Source of the DNA: Gordius sp. MW1
Lineage: Eukaryota > Nematomorpha > Gordioida > Gordea > Gordiidae
Length of the DNA stretch: 64,000 bases
Reading direction: 5' to 3'
Assembly (NCBI GenBank): GCA_964036665.1
Contig: OZ038533.1
Coordinates: 6,718,413-6,782,412, forward strand
Both the position numbers and the translations under genes were made by a program. Positions 34,869-57,097 of the stretch are shown here, piece by piece. Each line of letters opens with the position of its first letter. The first letter of the stretch is position 1. The notes under the pieces were generated by a model that saw only the letters and a program-made list of their open reading frames with translations, had not been told where the DNA came from and did not search any database.

Positions 34869-35784
34869 AAAGAAACATTCCCACGTTTCGTGCTTTTTTG
34901 CTATTTTTATGAAGTTCGGTTTTAATACATAAGTACAAAAAGATTACTTTAACGGTAAGTTGATAAATGCAGACAATGGTAACTGACAAACTTGAAATGC
35001 AGTTATATGAGCTACTCTACTAGATGAACCCGGCAAACGTTGTTTCGCCATTTATCCGGGTGTATTAAATTATGTTGGAATTTTAGGGCATATATGATGA
35101 TAAAGCGGTTATTGAAGTAAAAATAAAGTTTGATGTCTATATGTTCTATTTCTATTGTTCTATTTCCGTATACGTATACAGTGCAACGCGTACGAATACT
35201 CGAAAACTACTGGACCGATTTGGCTCAAATGCTCCGGAGTGTCAGAAATAAACTGTGAAATTTTGAGCCAAATCGGTTTGGTAGTTTTCCAAAATTGGTG
35301 GCGGCATATATACACACATAGTTTGATTTTTATATGAGCTATTATTCATACAGAATAATGCTTCGAGAGCACGAAGAAAATCATATTTAAAATGCCGCCA
35401 ATTATTCCATCAATGTAATATGTTAGCCAAAATTGAATCGGAACATCTGCTCTACATTAGTTAGATTACGGGCAGTGATGGCTATCCTTTATAAAAAAGA
35501 AAGCAGAGGATGGTGGTAGCGTGGCAACCTTTCAACTGCGGAACGCAATAGTCTAGGTAGCTAACCCTTAGGGTTGGGTTTATGCCCCCCCCCCCTTAAA
35601 TGACAAAAAAAAACTAAATACAAAAAGCCTTAAAAATTTAAAAAAGTTATATTTTGCCCCCCCCCCTAATTGAACTTAAAACGTTTTCTCCTTCTTCCCC
35701 CTAATCCAAAACCTGGACTGTCTTGCTACAAAAAGTATACAACGCACAATATAAACATTGAGTAAATGCTACAAAATAATAAGA

Positions 35785-37390
35785 TTTATGCTTACAAATT
35801 CGAAACAAAGCTTTGAATCAACTGGGTATGCGATCTGCTGCTTCTCCATTTTATATAGACTTACATCGTAAACAAAAATACAGCCAAGATGATCTTTTGT
35901 CTTTCATGCGCTCTAATGCTCCAAAGATAGCGATGCAACAAAAAGCCATTTTCAATAAGATTTTGCTTGCTGTTATAAAGGTTAAGGAGAAGTCTTCTTT
36001 TAAGATGCTTGAGGAGGAACTGGTAAAACTTATTTACTGACATTGCTCTGGCAACTATTCGTTCCCAAATTTATATAGCCGTGGCTCTAGCGTCTTCCGG
36101 AAGGGCTCTCACATAATTACCCGGTAGAAAAACTGCTCATTTACCATAAAAATTGCCTTTAAACGCTTATTACTGTGAAACTCTAATGTGCAACATTTCC
36201 AGAACATATGGAATGGGTAGAGTATTACAGAAGTGCAAACTTATCGTTTGGGATGAATGCACAATGGATTATGAAAAATCGCTCTAAGCTTTAATCGGTC
36301 ATCGTAAGATTTACAAAGAACCCTCGTTGATAACGTAAGGTTATTGCTTGCAGGAGATTTCAACTTTATCGGTTCTCTTAAGATCCACCCCTGGGGACGA
36401 ATAATGCCTGCCCTAAAATATTCTATTTTGTTGCTGTTATACCTTCACCATCGAAGTTAAGGAAAGGATTAAAATATTAAAAGGTTAATCTACTATTTAT
36501 TAACGTTTGTTCCATCATAATTGGTTTTACTTACGGATGTAATATCGAATGATATAATAAATTACAAATAAGAGGGATATAATTTACAAACGTGGACAAA
36601 ATGAGTGAGGCGAATGAGTAAAATAGATGAGTGGGAGAAAGTTACACTAAAACTGGAGAAATAGATAAGTCATGTGGGGGAAAAAGGAAGAGTGTGTGTA
36701 TGCTTGTTGTCTTCTTATCGCGATGGCGTCAACAACACAACAAGATCAACGTCAATACCAATCATCCAGCATCATAATAATAATAGCTTCGGTTCCCCCA
36801 TAACAATAACCAGGAAAATAAGATCAGTGTAAGTAATAGCAAACTTATGTCAAAAAATTAAATCTAACTACTAATATGCGTGTATTTCAAAATAATCCTC
36901 CATGTGAGATATTCTTCCATTAATTCCTAGAAATTGGGAAGAGAACCGTGCACGTGGATATATGCTCAGGACGGATTTCTTTTCCTACCATCATTTGCAA
37001 TTTTGTTCCATCTAAACTGCTTGGTTGATAAAGTCTTTCCAAATATTAACGCCCATTATCATGAGCGACTTTGGCTCTGCCAACGGGCTATTCTCGCCGC
37101 CATGAATAATGAGGTCCACGAACTTAACAATCTCATTCTGTCTAACATTCAGGGCAATCCAATTACTTACGGTTGACACTGCTTTTGTTATTGATGACGC
37201 AAATTATCCAATCGAATCTTATTCAAATGATCTGGCAGGGATGCCGCCTCACATTTTGCAATTGAAAATTGGCGACCAAGTATCGCGATGTGCAATTTCA
37301 GTCAGCCAAAACTTTGCAATGGTTTACGTCTCGCTGTTAAACGCTTGATGTGCAACGTTAAAGAAGCCACGATTTTGACTAAACATGTGC
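35785..37390 (+). pseudogene. Helitron Pif1-like helicase pseudogene
   Basis: Fragments in the order of the Helitron helicase appear: KALNQLGMRSAASPF, a Walker A GGTGKT (36013-36030, in a different frame from the ORF around it), ATIRSQ, ALASSG, the motif II VWDECTMDYEKS near 36250, LLAGDF, then VFPNINAHYHERLWLCQRAI, LSNIQGNPITY, NYPIES, LAGMPPHILQLKIG and FSQPKLCNGLRLAVKRLM. About 500 bases at 36430-36940 are unrelated to the helicase, probably another insertion. Many frameshifts and stops make it inactive. Confidence 0.85.
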
Positions 37391-37647
37391 ATTTTTAAAT
37401 TTTATAACTCCATATCAGGTATAGCTGTATATATCTTCATTTTAGCCTATCTACTAATACCAATATATTTCTTCCCCACCAATCATATCAGTCTCCCAGT
37501 TTTATTCTTATTCAAACTTATTTTTAGTTAAATTTAAGCATAGTTTTCTTTCGGCCGTCCGAAGCCAGGCCAGAAGGGTCGGGCATGTCTTAACATTTCT
37601 TAGGTAAAGTGAAAACCGTATATGTACAATCAAAATATTAATATACC

Positions 37648-37800
37648 CATGATAGCCAGAGGGAGGCAGGGAGGGGTGGCTGCACCCCATCCAAATCAAT
37701 TTTTTTTTAATTTATTAAAATTATGGTTAACATTTCAAAAAATTATCGTTCTTCTGCCTAAATCATTATTGCCCCCCTCTAATTCCAATGCTGGCTACCC
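37648..37800. mobile_element. GCGTAGCC-type MITE, copy C (inside the Helitron)
   Basis: It begins CATGATAGCCAGAGGGAGG and ends with the inverted form of GGGTAGCCAGCATTGG. The interior AAATTATGGTTAACATTTCA and ATTGCCCCCCTCTAATTCC match copies B and A. Confidence 0.65.
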
Positions 37801-38473
37801 TTATAAATATATTATAAGTCCCTATTTAACTACACTTGCAGGTCTAAACTTATTATATCAATTTTTTTACTTTTTACGTCATTATCTTTATACTGGTTTT
37901 TATTATAATCATACCTCACCTATAACACCTTCACCTGATTAATGTTTTACTAGGTATAACGATATAACTATATTTCTAACTTTTTTCTCACACATAAATA
38001 TTTCGCTTCCATTATACTCGCGGAAATTTGTATAATTTCTAATTACTTCTCAGTTCAACCAAATATTATAAAAGCTTCATTTAACCAAATTTGAAGGAGA
38101 TCTTTTAATATCTCTTCATTTTGATACTATAGATTTTAGGCTATGACATTACACTACTATAAACGCTGTACTAAAATATTTTTTTATACATTGTCTAACA
38201 TTATAACTAACTTTTATACACCACTGCTTTAACCTATAAAATTAACAAATACCTTATAAGTATTTTAAACTGTTACAAATTTATTAAATTATGAAAAAAT
38301 CAATAATATAGCATTATATTTTTTACATCATAAACTCTCTACAGATGAGATGACTCAAATTTTTTCATATATGTTCCATGAATTCATGCTAATTATTTAG
38401 CTGATTAAGGACTAAGCCAAAGCAACGCTTGGCCGGGCACAGCTAGTATTTTATAAAAGATTAGTTTGCTTTA

Positions 38474-39960
38474 GGGCCATTCCAGGACAAATCAAAACGG
38501 TTTCGACCGACCATTTCAGATCAGGATAATTTTTGGTGAGGTCTCATTTATTAGATTAATTTCTGAAAGTTTTAGTCATTCTGAGCCAATACTTTTTAAG
38601 TTATGGACGTTTGAAAAGCCAAAATCACGTTCGGGAGTGTTTTATGGATTTTACTATTTTTGTCATATTTTTGGAAGTAATTGCGTTATTCACTCAGATT
38701 TTGGTGCATTTTGTTTTTAAAAAAATTCTCTATCGAAATAAACCTCAAACTTTTGCGGTTAATTTTTTGTGGTAAAATTAGTGAAAAATCATAAAAACAT
38801 ATTTCTCCGGTATATGAAATCACCAATTTCACAATGTGAACTCCTTTATGACCCATTATCATTTTTCAATCATAAAAAGTTTGGGCGCGGCTACGAGATG
38901 GTTTTTGAAAAATTGCATTTTCAACAAAAATATTTATAGATGGCGGTATAATCAATTCACAAGAACATATTATGGTGTTTATTTTTTTTATCAAATTGCA
39001 AATTTATAAAGAATATATGGTAGATAAATAATATTGGAATAAAAATAAACTTAAATTTGATTTATTTTTGCGCAATTGGCAATTATCCGAGTTTGAAAAT
39101 TAGATCTTGAATTTTAACTTAAATGATATAGAGGTATGCTAAAATTAATATGAGGTTGAAAAAATAAATAAATACTAATATGATGGCAAAATTGCTCATA
39201 TATTTTTATTTGCTAAAAATAAAAGATTTATGCAGGATGAAAGGTAATTTAAAAAATTTCTTGTGGTAGTAGTGACCATTTTTAATCTTAATTAAACCTA
39301 AAGTTATTTTCAAACCGGTTACTTGCCCACCGCGTAGATAAAAGTTCAAAATTTAAGTTGATTTTTAATCCAATATTATTTATTTACCATATATTTTTTA
39401 AAAATTTGCAATTTGATAAAAAACAAACACCATAATATGTTCTTGTGATTGATTATACCCCCATCTGTAAATATTTTTGTTGAAAATGCAATTTTTCGAG
39501 TATTTGACCATCTCGTAGCCGCGCCCAAACTTTTTATGATTGAAATATGATAATGGGTCATAAAGGAGTTCACATTGTGAAATTGGTGATTTCATGCACC
39601 GGAGAAATATGTTTTTATGATTTTTCACTAATTTTACCACAAAAAATTAACCGCAAAAGTTTGAGGTTTTTGGTTAAATTATTTCGATATAGAATTTTTT
39701 AGGAACAAAATGCACCAAAATCTGAGTGAATAACGCAATTACCTTCAAAAATACGACAAAAATAGTAAAATCCATGAAACGCTCACGAGCGTGATTTTGG
39801 CCCTTAACACGTCCATAACTTAAAAAGTATTGGCCCAAAATGGCTAAAACTCTCAGAAATTAATCTAATAAATGAGGCCTACACCCTGACCAAAAATTAT
39901 CCTGATCTGAAATGGTCGGTCGAAAATCGTCTTTTTTTACGAATCGACATGGAATGGCCC
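38474..39960. mobile_element. Foldback MITE with about 590 bp inverted arms
   Basis: The left arm (38474 to about 39060) is repeated inverted at about 39345-39960, with a loop of about 285 bp. The outermost bases are GGGCCATTCCA, and a 4 bp target duplication TTTA flanks it (38470-38473 and 39961-39964). The intact MITE at 2535-3189 reads GCTTTAGTTCAATTCGGG at this place, confirming a clean insertion. No coding sequence is present. The superfamily is uncertain; a 4 bp duplication fits few groups. Confidence 0.85.
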
Positions 39961-40116
39961 TTTAGTCAATTCGGGCCGGGCTCGGGCCGCCTCATCAGGC
40001 CCGACCCGAGCCCGAGACCTGATTGTTTTATTAAATTCCGCCCGGGCCCGGCAAGCCCAATCGGCTCGGGCGGCCCGTGCAGGGCTCTAAGTATTATTAA
40101 AACCTATAATTTATAA

Positions 40117-40812
40117 TCTTATATATAAAAATGAAACTATGTATGTATGTATATATATATATATGCCGCCACCAATTTTGGAGAACTACCGGACCGATTT
40201 GGCTCAAAATTTCACAGTTTATTCCCCAAACTCCGGAGCATGTTTTAAGATTTGATCGAGCCAAATCGGTTCAGTAGTTTTCGAGAACGGTTTAGTGCCT
40301 GATTCTCAACTTTTGTAAAAACTACCAGATCGATTTGGCTCAAAATTTCACAGCTTATTTCTGACCTGACACTCCGGAGCATGTTTTAAGATTTGTTCGA
40401 GCCAAATCGGTCCATTAGTTTAGAGAACGGTTAACGGTGACAACATAAAATTTATCAATTAAACCTGAAATAAATAAAATTTCTTTCATTCTTGGATAAT
40501 TTTAATTCTTTTTTCCATAACTTAAAAGGTAATTATGAGATTGTATATATATTTTTTAAAAAGATTTCTAACATCAGTTTTTTATATGTTCAAACTTCAT
40601 TTATATGATACATCGATCTTAGCTTTCCCTTGTACACTATCGCGTCTAAACCTTGAAAAAGAAATTTTTTTAAATCCCGATAACAGAGCAATTAATAGAT
40701 TTCTAATATATTTTGTAGTTTCAACGATGAATCTCGAAATTAGAAGATGTTATAAAATACATTTAACTAACGAATGTACTTATAGCAAAACAACGTTTGC
40801 CGGGTCAGCTAG
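40117..40812 (+). mobile_element. Non-autonomous Helitron, 696 bp
   Basis: It starts TCTTATATATAAAAATG and ends GCAAAACAACGTTTGCCGGG then TCAGCTAG, with A before and T after. The hairpin GCAAA...TTTGC lies just before the CTAG end. Two copies of an ACCGATTTGGCTCAAAATTT block, also found in the larger Helitron near 35210-35290, show the two are related. Confidence 0.85.
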
Positions 40813-41207
40813 TATCAATATAAAAACAACAAAGAAGTCATAATTTTTCTAAACGCATTGTATATTAAACATGGACGATATATATTATCAGCTTCTCATA
40901 AATATTATTTTAATAAGATTAATTAAAATGTTTATGGGGGCAAGTAAGATGATAATTTCAATACCGAGGGTCTTAATTAATATTTTAGAATTGATTTTTA
41001 AAACCTTTTTGATAATACTCTTTAAAAGCCTAAAATCCATTCTTATATTTTATTAAATAAAGAAAGTCACAAAAGCTAAAGATATCTTTAACAGGTGCAC
41101 ATTTAAATATACATAGATTATGAAATATATGTATAATTTGTTTTTGGATATATATACAACCAATCCAATTTTCCAATAATTCTAATCAAGGTGTGAATAA
41201 AGCAGAT
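40813..41207. other. Intergenic and 3' UTR side of the helicase gene
   Basis: On the minus strand this is the sequence downstream of the Dhx15 stop codon, so the right part is probably its 3' UTR. No other feature was seen. Confidence 0.5.
41049..41054 (-). promoter_or_regulatory. Poly(A) signal candidate of Dhx15
   Basis: AATAAA on the minus strand, about 155 bases after the stop codon at 41208-41210, at a plausible distance for the 3' end of the mRNA. Confidence 0.55.
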
Positions 41208-51329
<10,122 letters not shown>

Positions 51330-51347
51330 GCTATTGAAATAAAAAAA
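51330..51347 (-). promoter_or_regulatory. Splice acceptor one base before the Dhx15 start codon
   Basis: The minus strand reads TTTTTTTTTATTTCAATAG then C and ATG. A long T-rich tract followed by CAATAG is a strong 3' splice site, so the mRNA probably has at least one non-coding exon further upstream (beyond 51350). Confidence 0.6.
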
Positions 51348-51648
51348 AATTCGTATGTTAATTCAATTCAAACTTCGGTGCCACGAACCATTTTTAAAAT
51401 AAATTTTCATAATTTTGGAGTTGATTTATGTAAAGTAAGCCTTATAAATTTGTTTATATATATATATATAGGCTGTAATAAATATTATTGCTTGCTATAC
51501 AGTTTATTATATAAAATGCCTAATTAAGGAAATAATTTATGAAATTAAATTTATACAATCTGAATTAAAACTACCCGTAAAATTATTTCTATCTCCAAAC
51601 TTTATCATATGTTTCTGTCAAAACCTTGAAAAATCGGTTAAACCTTGT

Positions 51649-52322
51649 GTGGTATACGTGTATACCACGTTACCATATGTTAGTATACTACGTTTTAATG
51701 TACGCGGTATACTCTTTGAACTTAGTTAGATTTATTTTATTAATATTAATGTAAAAGGATTAGAGAACGGTTCTGCGATCCTTATAATTAAAAAAAAGGA
51801 ATTGGTCAAAGGAAGGCACTTTTACCACGGGTTAACCTAGACGCGGAAGTGGCTAAGTTTCTTTGATGCTCTCTTTTTTAATTACTTTTTATTTTCAAAT
51901 CCGCCACATCTGGTTCTCATTTTCGCAGCCCCGTCTGGAGATTCCCAGTACGTTGCTCGTGCAATCCACCCTGGGAAGATTCAACAGCTATAAAAGCAAA
52001 ATCCCACATCAATAATTCAGTCCTTGTAAATTATTGTAAATTAGTCCTTGTAAATTCAGTCCTTAAACTTTTTCCAAAAACCTTGTACTCCTCCTAAATC
52101 CTTTATAATCATATCCAACCCCTACGTTTTTCCCCCTTTTATTGTAATTTTACGAAACATTATAATTTTACCGTCGCCAATCATTTTAATTGTAAATCGC
52201 CTTTATAATTGTAAATATTTACACGTATTAGCGTAAATAAAGTTTTTTAATTTCTTCGTTTCACCCTTTTTTTCTCTCGCTAGCCATCCTTTTATTGTGT
52301 GTTGTATACTGGAGTATACACG
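51649..52322 (+). mobile_element. Solo LTR candidate
   Basis: It has an LTR-like layout: a TGTGGTATACGTGTATACC left edge, a TATA box TATAAAAG at 51989-51996, AATAAA at 52236-52241, and a right edge near GTATACTGGAGTATACACG. No target duplication could be confirmed. Family unknown. Confidence 0.4.
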
Positions 52323-52364
52323 TCTTTTAATACACGTCTTTTCCTTTATTTAATTTTCCTTACT

Positions 52365-52610
52365 TGTGTGATACTTTACCCCCCCCCCCCCACCGCTTAT
52401 ACGTATTTGTTATTTCTTCCTCGTTGATCAACATGAATACGCATCATTGAACTTGATAACGCGTTTCGATTCATTATTTAATTCTTGTGTGATTTAATTC
52501 ATTTTTTTTAATTCTCGGATTTGATTATCAATAAAATATATAAAAAGGATCAAAAGAAAGAATTAAATGTGAGTTCCCCCCTTTAGGGGGGGGGGACAAG
52601 GTTTATTCCT
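52365..52610 (+). mobile_element. Poly-C family LTR, left copy
   Basis: Begins TGTGTGATACTTTA, then a run of about 14 C, then GCTTATACGTATTTGTTATT and ATGAATACGCATCATTGAAC. AATAAAATAT follows further on, then a CCCCCC...GGGGGG hairpin. The copy at 52972 shares the first 130 bases almost unchanged and diverges after that. Confidence 0.6.
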
Positions 52611-52971
52611 TTGCGGCCCAATATAGTTTATCCTTTTAGGGCCCAATATATCCCCCCTATCTTTCCTTTCAATTCGCCCAAATATTTATTCCTATTCTTC
52701 ATATCTTAAATCCCATCCTGCACAAATATAAATTTCAATTTGTTGTCGTATCCCTTGATACGCGGAGATTCCCCATGTTTCCCCAACCCCTTGTAAAACA
52801 TTGTATCTCATTCGATTAATTACAAAAGTTCATTATTGTTAGATTTCTTAACATTGTCGGGTCTTTTGATCTATAACATCTGCCTATCAGAGGCATACTC
52901 ACTGAGTAACCCCTTTTCCTGTAACCTTAAGTTCCTAGTAATACTTTTATTTTCTATTTAATTTCAATACG

Positions 52972-53190
52972 TGTGTTACTTTACCCCCCCCCCCCCACAC
53001 GCGCTTATACGTGTTTGTTATTTCTTCCTCATTGATCAACATGAATACGCATCATTGAACTTGATAACACGTTTCGATTTATTATTATAATTATTATAGT
53101 TTTTCCGTCTTAGGTTGAATAAAATATGTACTAAAGTCGATAAAAGTATTTTGTATTGAGGCGGTAGAGACGTGTAATCTTGTTGTCCAC
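52972..53190 (+). mobile_element. Poly-C family LTR, right copy
   Basis: Begins TGTGTTACTTTACC with a C run, GCGCTTATACGTGTTTGTTA and GAATACGCATCATTGAAC, then AATAAAATAT. It lies in the same orientation 600 bp after the copy at 52365, so the two may bracket a short non-autonomous element. Confidence 0.6.
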
Positions 53191-54396
53191 CGCCGGGGCA
53201 TCACCCAATTTATTCTGTAGATTCATTTTAATTGCCTTATGAACGCCCCAATAATAGTCCCCTATCCTTCCTCGATAATTACTCCTGATGATTCCCCTTC
53301 ATTCAATCCTCTTTTTAGTATTTAAATCGTATTCTCCAGGAATACGATACCTTGATAAATGAATGTTAATGCCCAAAACCAATCAAATATAACTATATAT
53401 GCTTTACACAATTATGATTAAATAAATGCCAAAATTACAAAATTTATTGTTATATTTTCTTACACGAGTCTTAGGAAATATATGTAACGAAGAAGGGAAG
53501 TAACAGAAATAAAGTAATAATTGTGATATGTAAATATCCTCGCGCGGATTTGGTTTTATGTATATCTAACAAACGAACCCGGATGTTCGCGGAGGGAAAG
53601 GGGCCTAATTGTAATAATATCTCCCTATCCTCACACCGCCTCACAATGAACTAATAATACAGTTTTACGCGATCGTGTATAAGGGGAAAATGAATTTAAA
53701 AAAAGCAATAAACTAGAGAATGAAAAAGATAACTTTACTGATCCATTTGAGCAAACATATATATTCTAATCCCAATGGGCATAACATTAAAAAATTTGAA
53801 AATGCTTAAAATCAATTTGAGTAAATTTTACTGCAAAAATTTGTAGCTTACAGTAAAAAATCAGTTTAATGAAAAGCTAATGCAATTTAATATGTCACTT
53901 TAATGTGATGTCCCATCTAATAGACTTGGTGTGATCTTATTTTTGAGCCTTTTTATGTATAGTATTCTAGTAACAGATGAAGATCAATATATGGCATTTT
54001 TGTTTGTAGAAATTTCAAAGTTTAACAAGGAAATATTTTTGTGGTGATCCACCCTTTCTCAACGTATTTTTTTATTACCCCTATTACTCATAAGGTAAAA
54101 AGGATTTTTATATCGCCTCTGGTTTGTGCCGAGTAACCGTGATATTTTTGTTTTTAGATATCGCGAGTTAAACTGGCACATTAAAAGCTATTAGAAGGCT
54201 AAATTAATAAATAAAACAAACATCTACGAACCATAGTTGTTTTTATCTTTTTAAAAAGCGCATTCATTCCTTTTTATTATAAAAATTTACGAGATCAATT
54301 TTTGTTCCAATAAATTTTTTATATTTTTATCGTTCCAAATTACAATAACAAAATATTTGTACGTTTAATCAACATTTTGTGATATTCAAAATATTT
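53191..54396. other. Region without recognisable gene
   Basis: No supported frame. The first part (to about 53700) has a base composition like the LTR-derived sequence before it; the rest is AT-rich and unassigned. Confidence 0.35.
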
Positions 54397-54479
54397 AATC
54401 TGAATCGAAACGAATAATCAATAAAGAATCTGAATCGAAACAAATAATCAATAAAGAATCTGAATCGAAACAAATTAAT
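54397..54479. repeat. 30 bp tandem repeat, nearly three copies
   Basis: AATCTGAATCGAAACAAATA followed by ATCAATAAAG, repeated at 54397, 54427 and 54457 with one base changed in the first copy. Confidence 0.85.
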
Positions 54480-55139
54480 TTTTTTCAAAAACTATCTAAT
54501 CCAAGCTAGTTTCGTGTACTGCAAAGAAAACTAATGGTACACTTCTAAAATTCTCAACCCATAACTCACATTGTGTATTTGTTTTGTCATTTCCAATACT
54601 TTTCACATTAACAAGGTAGGGTTGCCAAGCAAACTCTAATTTACTAAGTTTTTGTGCAATTTTGCAATACACTAAAATGTATGAGCATACAGAGTATTAT
54701 TTCATGGCTACGTTATTTAAAAAAAAAAAGCGACATAAAATGGGGACACTACAATAGAATTGTCTTTCTGAATGTAAAAGTATTTATTATAAAATTATAC
54801 ATGAACACTTTAAACCTTAGAACACGTTCATATCTAGTATTATCACTACTTTTCTGAATGTTTTTGCAACGAAGCAATGTGTGCAACTTAATACTATCCA
54901 CCGTTACCGTTTAGGTTTCTATAATAACGTAATAAACATGCGATAATATTTTAGGAACGAACTAATGATGGTTATATCAGAGAGTTAAAAAATCTGTCTT
55001 AATTTATTTATCAGGGTCTCACCTAGTTCATATATTTAAATAACATATTCATACAGGTTTTGAATGAAAATACTGATCGTTATATTAATTTTTAGTTGTT
55101 TTTATTTGTATAATGAATAAAATTAATTAAGTTTAGTTC

Positions 55140-56714
55140 AAAGTAACGTTTCTGCAATTCTTGAATAAAAAGTAGACCAAAATTTTTTCATGATCTTCAA
55201 CTTCGCACTATTATTATTTCGAATTTACAAAAATATTTATGGTGCGCGGATGATTTGCAAATTGTAAGGCTTGAGCACGGCAATAAGAGAGAGAGAATGA
55301 ACTAGCAAATCTACCATCAACGAGATGCCTTGGATAAAATTGTAAAATCAAGACGAGACGATATCGAAACACTAAATAGCGGCAACTCGGGGTGGAATTG
55401 TGTGCTACACCGAGTTTTAAAATATCGTAGTAATACCTTATTAACACTTAAAAAATGAAAGAAAATGGTAATCGCACGACCCAGACCTATTTTTATCCTC
55501 GCAAACAAAATGAAGGACAGGTTAGACCAGGACAAATATCGACTCTTTAACAGGCGGTTGGTGTTGAACATCAATGCAGGGGTATTAAAGGGCAACGGTT
55601 ACAAAGAGCGGTGGCTAATAATATGATAAATACGTGAGGCAATGTTACTCGATTGGCACGCTAGACTAAAAGAAATTGCGTTGTAAGGATCAATAAATGA
55701 AATAATAACAGCGACACGATTATTCCCATTTGTAGTAAGCTTGCTCAAAGAATTTAAGTCGTGGTGGTGAATGAAAAAGTGCTAACATGTATTAACAAAA
55801 AAAGTATATCTCCAAAAGTAAAAAGGCAAAGACACTAACGATAAGCAAACTAGACGAATCGGCTTGAATATGTGTAGCAAAAGCTAATGTTAAGCTTATG
55901 AAAGTATCAAAAGACGGAATTTCTAGGAAGAAAGATTACCAAGTAACGAAGCAAGGGTTCGGGTGAGAAAGGAGGAATTTTAAAATAGCTAAATAATGTT
56001 GTCACGGCAACTAGGATCTTAAATGTCGGTGGTAATGTCCAAGTCAAGAAGTTATAAAGATTAAACCCTGCTGACTATTAGTAAAAGTCAGGATAGTCAA
56101 AGATGTCCGACATCGTAGTTTAGATCTTTACCCGCCTCTTCAAAACCATGTTAAAAACAGGTTACGTGTACACTTAGCGAAGGGATAGCTATATTGATAT
56201 ACAAGAAGGTGAAAGTAATATATTAAAAGCATATAGGTCACACATTAAATTAAATCTTTTGCATATCGGCATATAATTTGGACCTGTTGGGATTTAGGGA
56301 TAATCAGATCAAAAAAAAAATTAAAATTTAATACGAAAATTTTAGTAGGAAATTTGTGCATGTTTGGTTGCTATAAAAAAGTGCTTTATAAGGTTCGTAG
56401 GAAATTAATTTGAAGATGATCGTGATATGACTGGGTGCCAAAATTCCTAAATACTTTAGAATATCTAACGATTCAATTTAAACGTTTGTAAAACTTAAGA
56501 GACACTAAAGTGTTATAATTATACACGAATAAGAATCTCTTCGTTTCTTAATTATTAAATGTTATAATATTTTAAAGTAGCGATTAAATCCAACACGGTT
56601 TCTATACACGGATCAATGCCATCCGTTTAGTTATAGCGCGTTTTTATATTTTTGTTAGTCGTGTGTGTAATTTTTTGTATACCATTTAATAAAGTTATTT
56701 TAATATTTAAAAAA
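55140..56714 (+). other. Possible old retroposed sequence
   Basis: The stretch is less AT-rich than its surroundings and ends with AATAAA (56688) followed about 15 bases later by a run of A, like a retroposon 3' end. Short protein-like pieces appear in the plus frames, but I recognise no domain. LINE or processed copy remains open. Confidence 0.25.
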
Positions 56715-56929
56715 AAGTTATCTTATTCAAGCAGATTTTTTAAATTAAGTTGAAAATTAATTAACCTGAAACCGCGTGTTCTGGCATAAATGATGCACAT
56801 AAAAGTATCCATCCTTTTTAAAATACGAAGTAAAAAAGCTAGAATCTTTCAATTGTCTTAGTTCAACTCTCTTAAGTGTTATATTAAAGTGATAAAGATA
56901 TAAGGCCTCCGTGATGGCTGGGTCGCCGC

Positions 56930-57030
56930 CAGGGGCGTAGGCAGGATCCACTCATATAAATAAAGTCCGGGCCCGTTAATATAAACTATACTCGGGCTCG
57001 CATGGCTAATATTTTACAAAGCCCGACCCA
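56930..57030. mobile_element. hAT-like end with GGGCCCG strings
   Basis: CAGGGGCGTAGGCAGGATCC at 56930 is a hAT-like end of the same kind as at 31768. It is followed by GTCCGGGCCCGTTAATATAA and AAGCCCGACCCAAACCC strings as in the other hAT MITEs. The partner end was not found. Confidence 0.4.
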
Positions 57031-57097
57031 AACCCATTTTAAAAACATAAAAAATATATTTTACTGTTTTTAAAATTATTTTTTTTCTTTTAATTTA

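Larger units (their letters stand above)
33882..38446 (+). mobile_element. Helitron, 4.6 kb, inactive
   Basis: It starts TCTATATATATAAAAATG and ends with the hairpin GCCAAAGCAACGCTTGGC followed by a short spacer and CTAG (38443-38446). It is inserted between A and T without a target duplication, as Helitrons do; comparison with the MITE at 2535-3189 confirms the empty site. It holds decayed Helitron helicase sequence at 35785-37390, a piggyBac-like MITE, a GCGTAGCC MITE, and an ACCGATTTGGCTCAAA block shared with the Helitron at 40117. The Rep nuclease domain was not found. Confidence 0.85.
33830..40089. mobile_element. hAT MITE split by two later insertions
   Basis: Three separate pieces line up with the intact MITE at 2535-3189: 33830-33881 (GTTGAGTTTGTTTAAAT), 38447-38473 (ATTTTATAAAAGATTAGTTT) and 39961-40089 (TCAATTCGGGCCGGGCTCGG to GTGCAGGGCTCTA). 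The gaps are filled exactly by the Helitron at 33882-38446 and the foldback MITE at 38474-39960. The left half is missing or too decayed to see. Confidence 0.8.
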
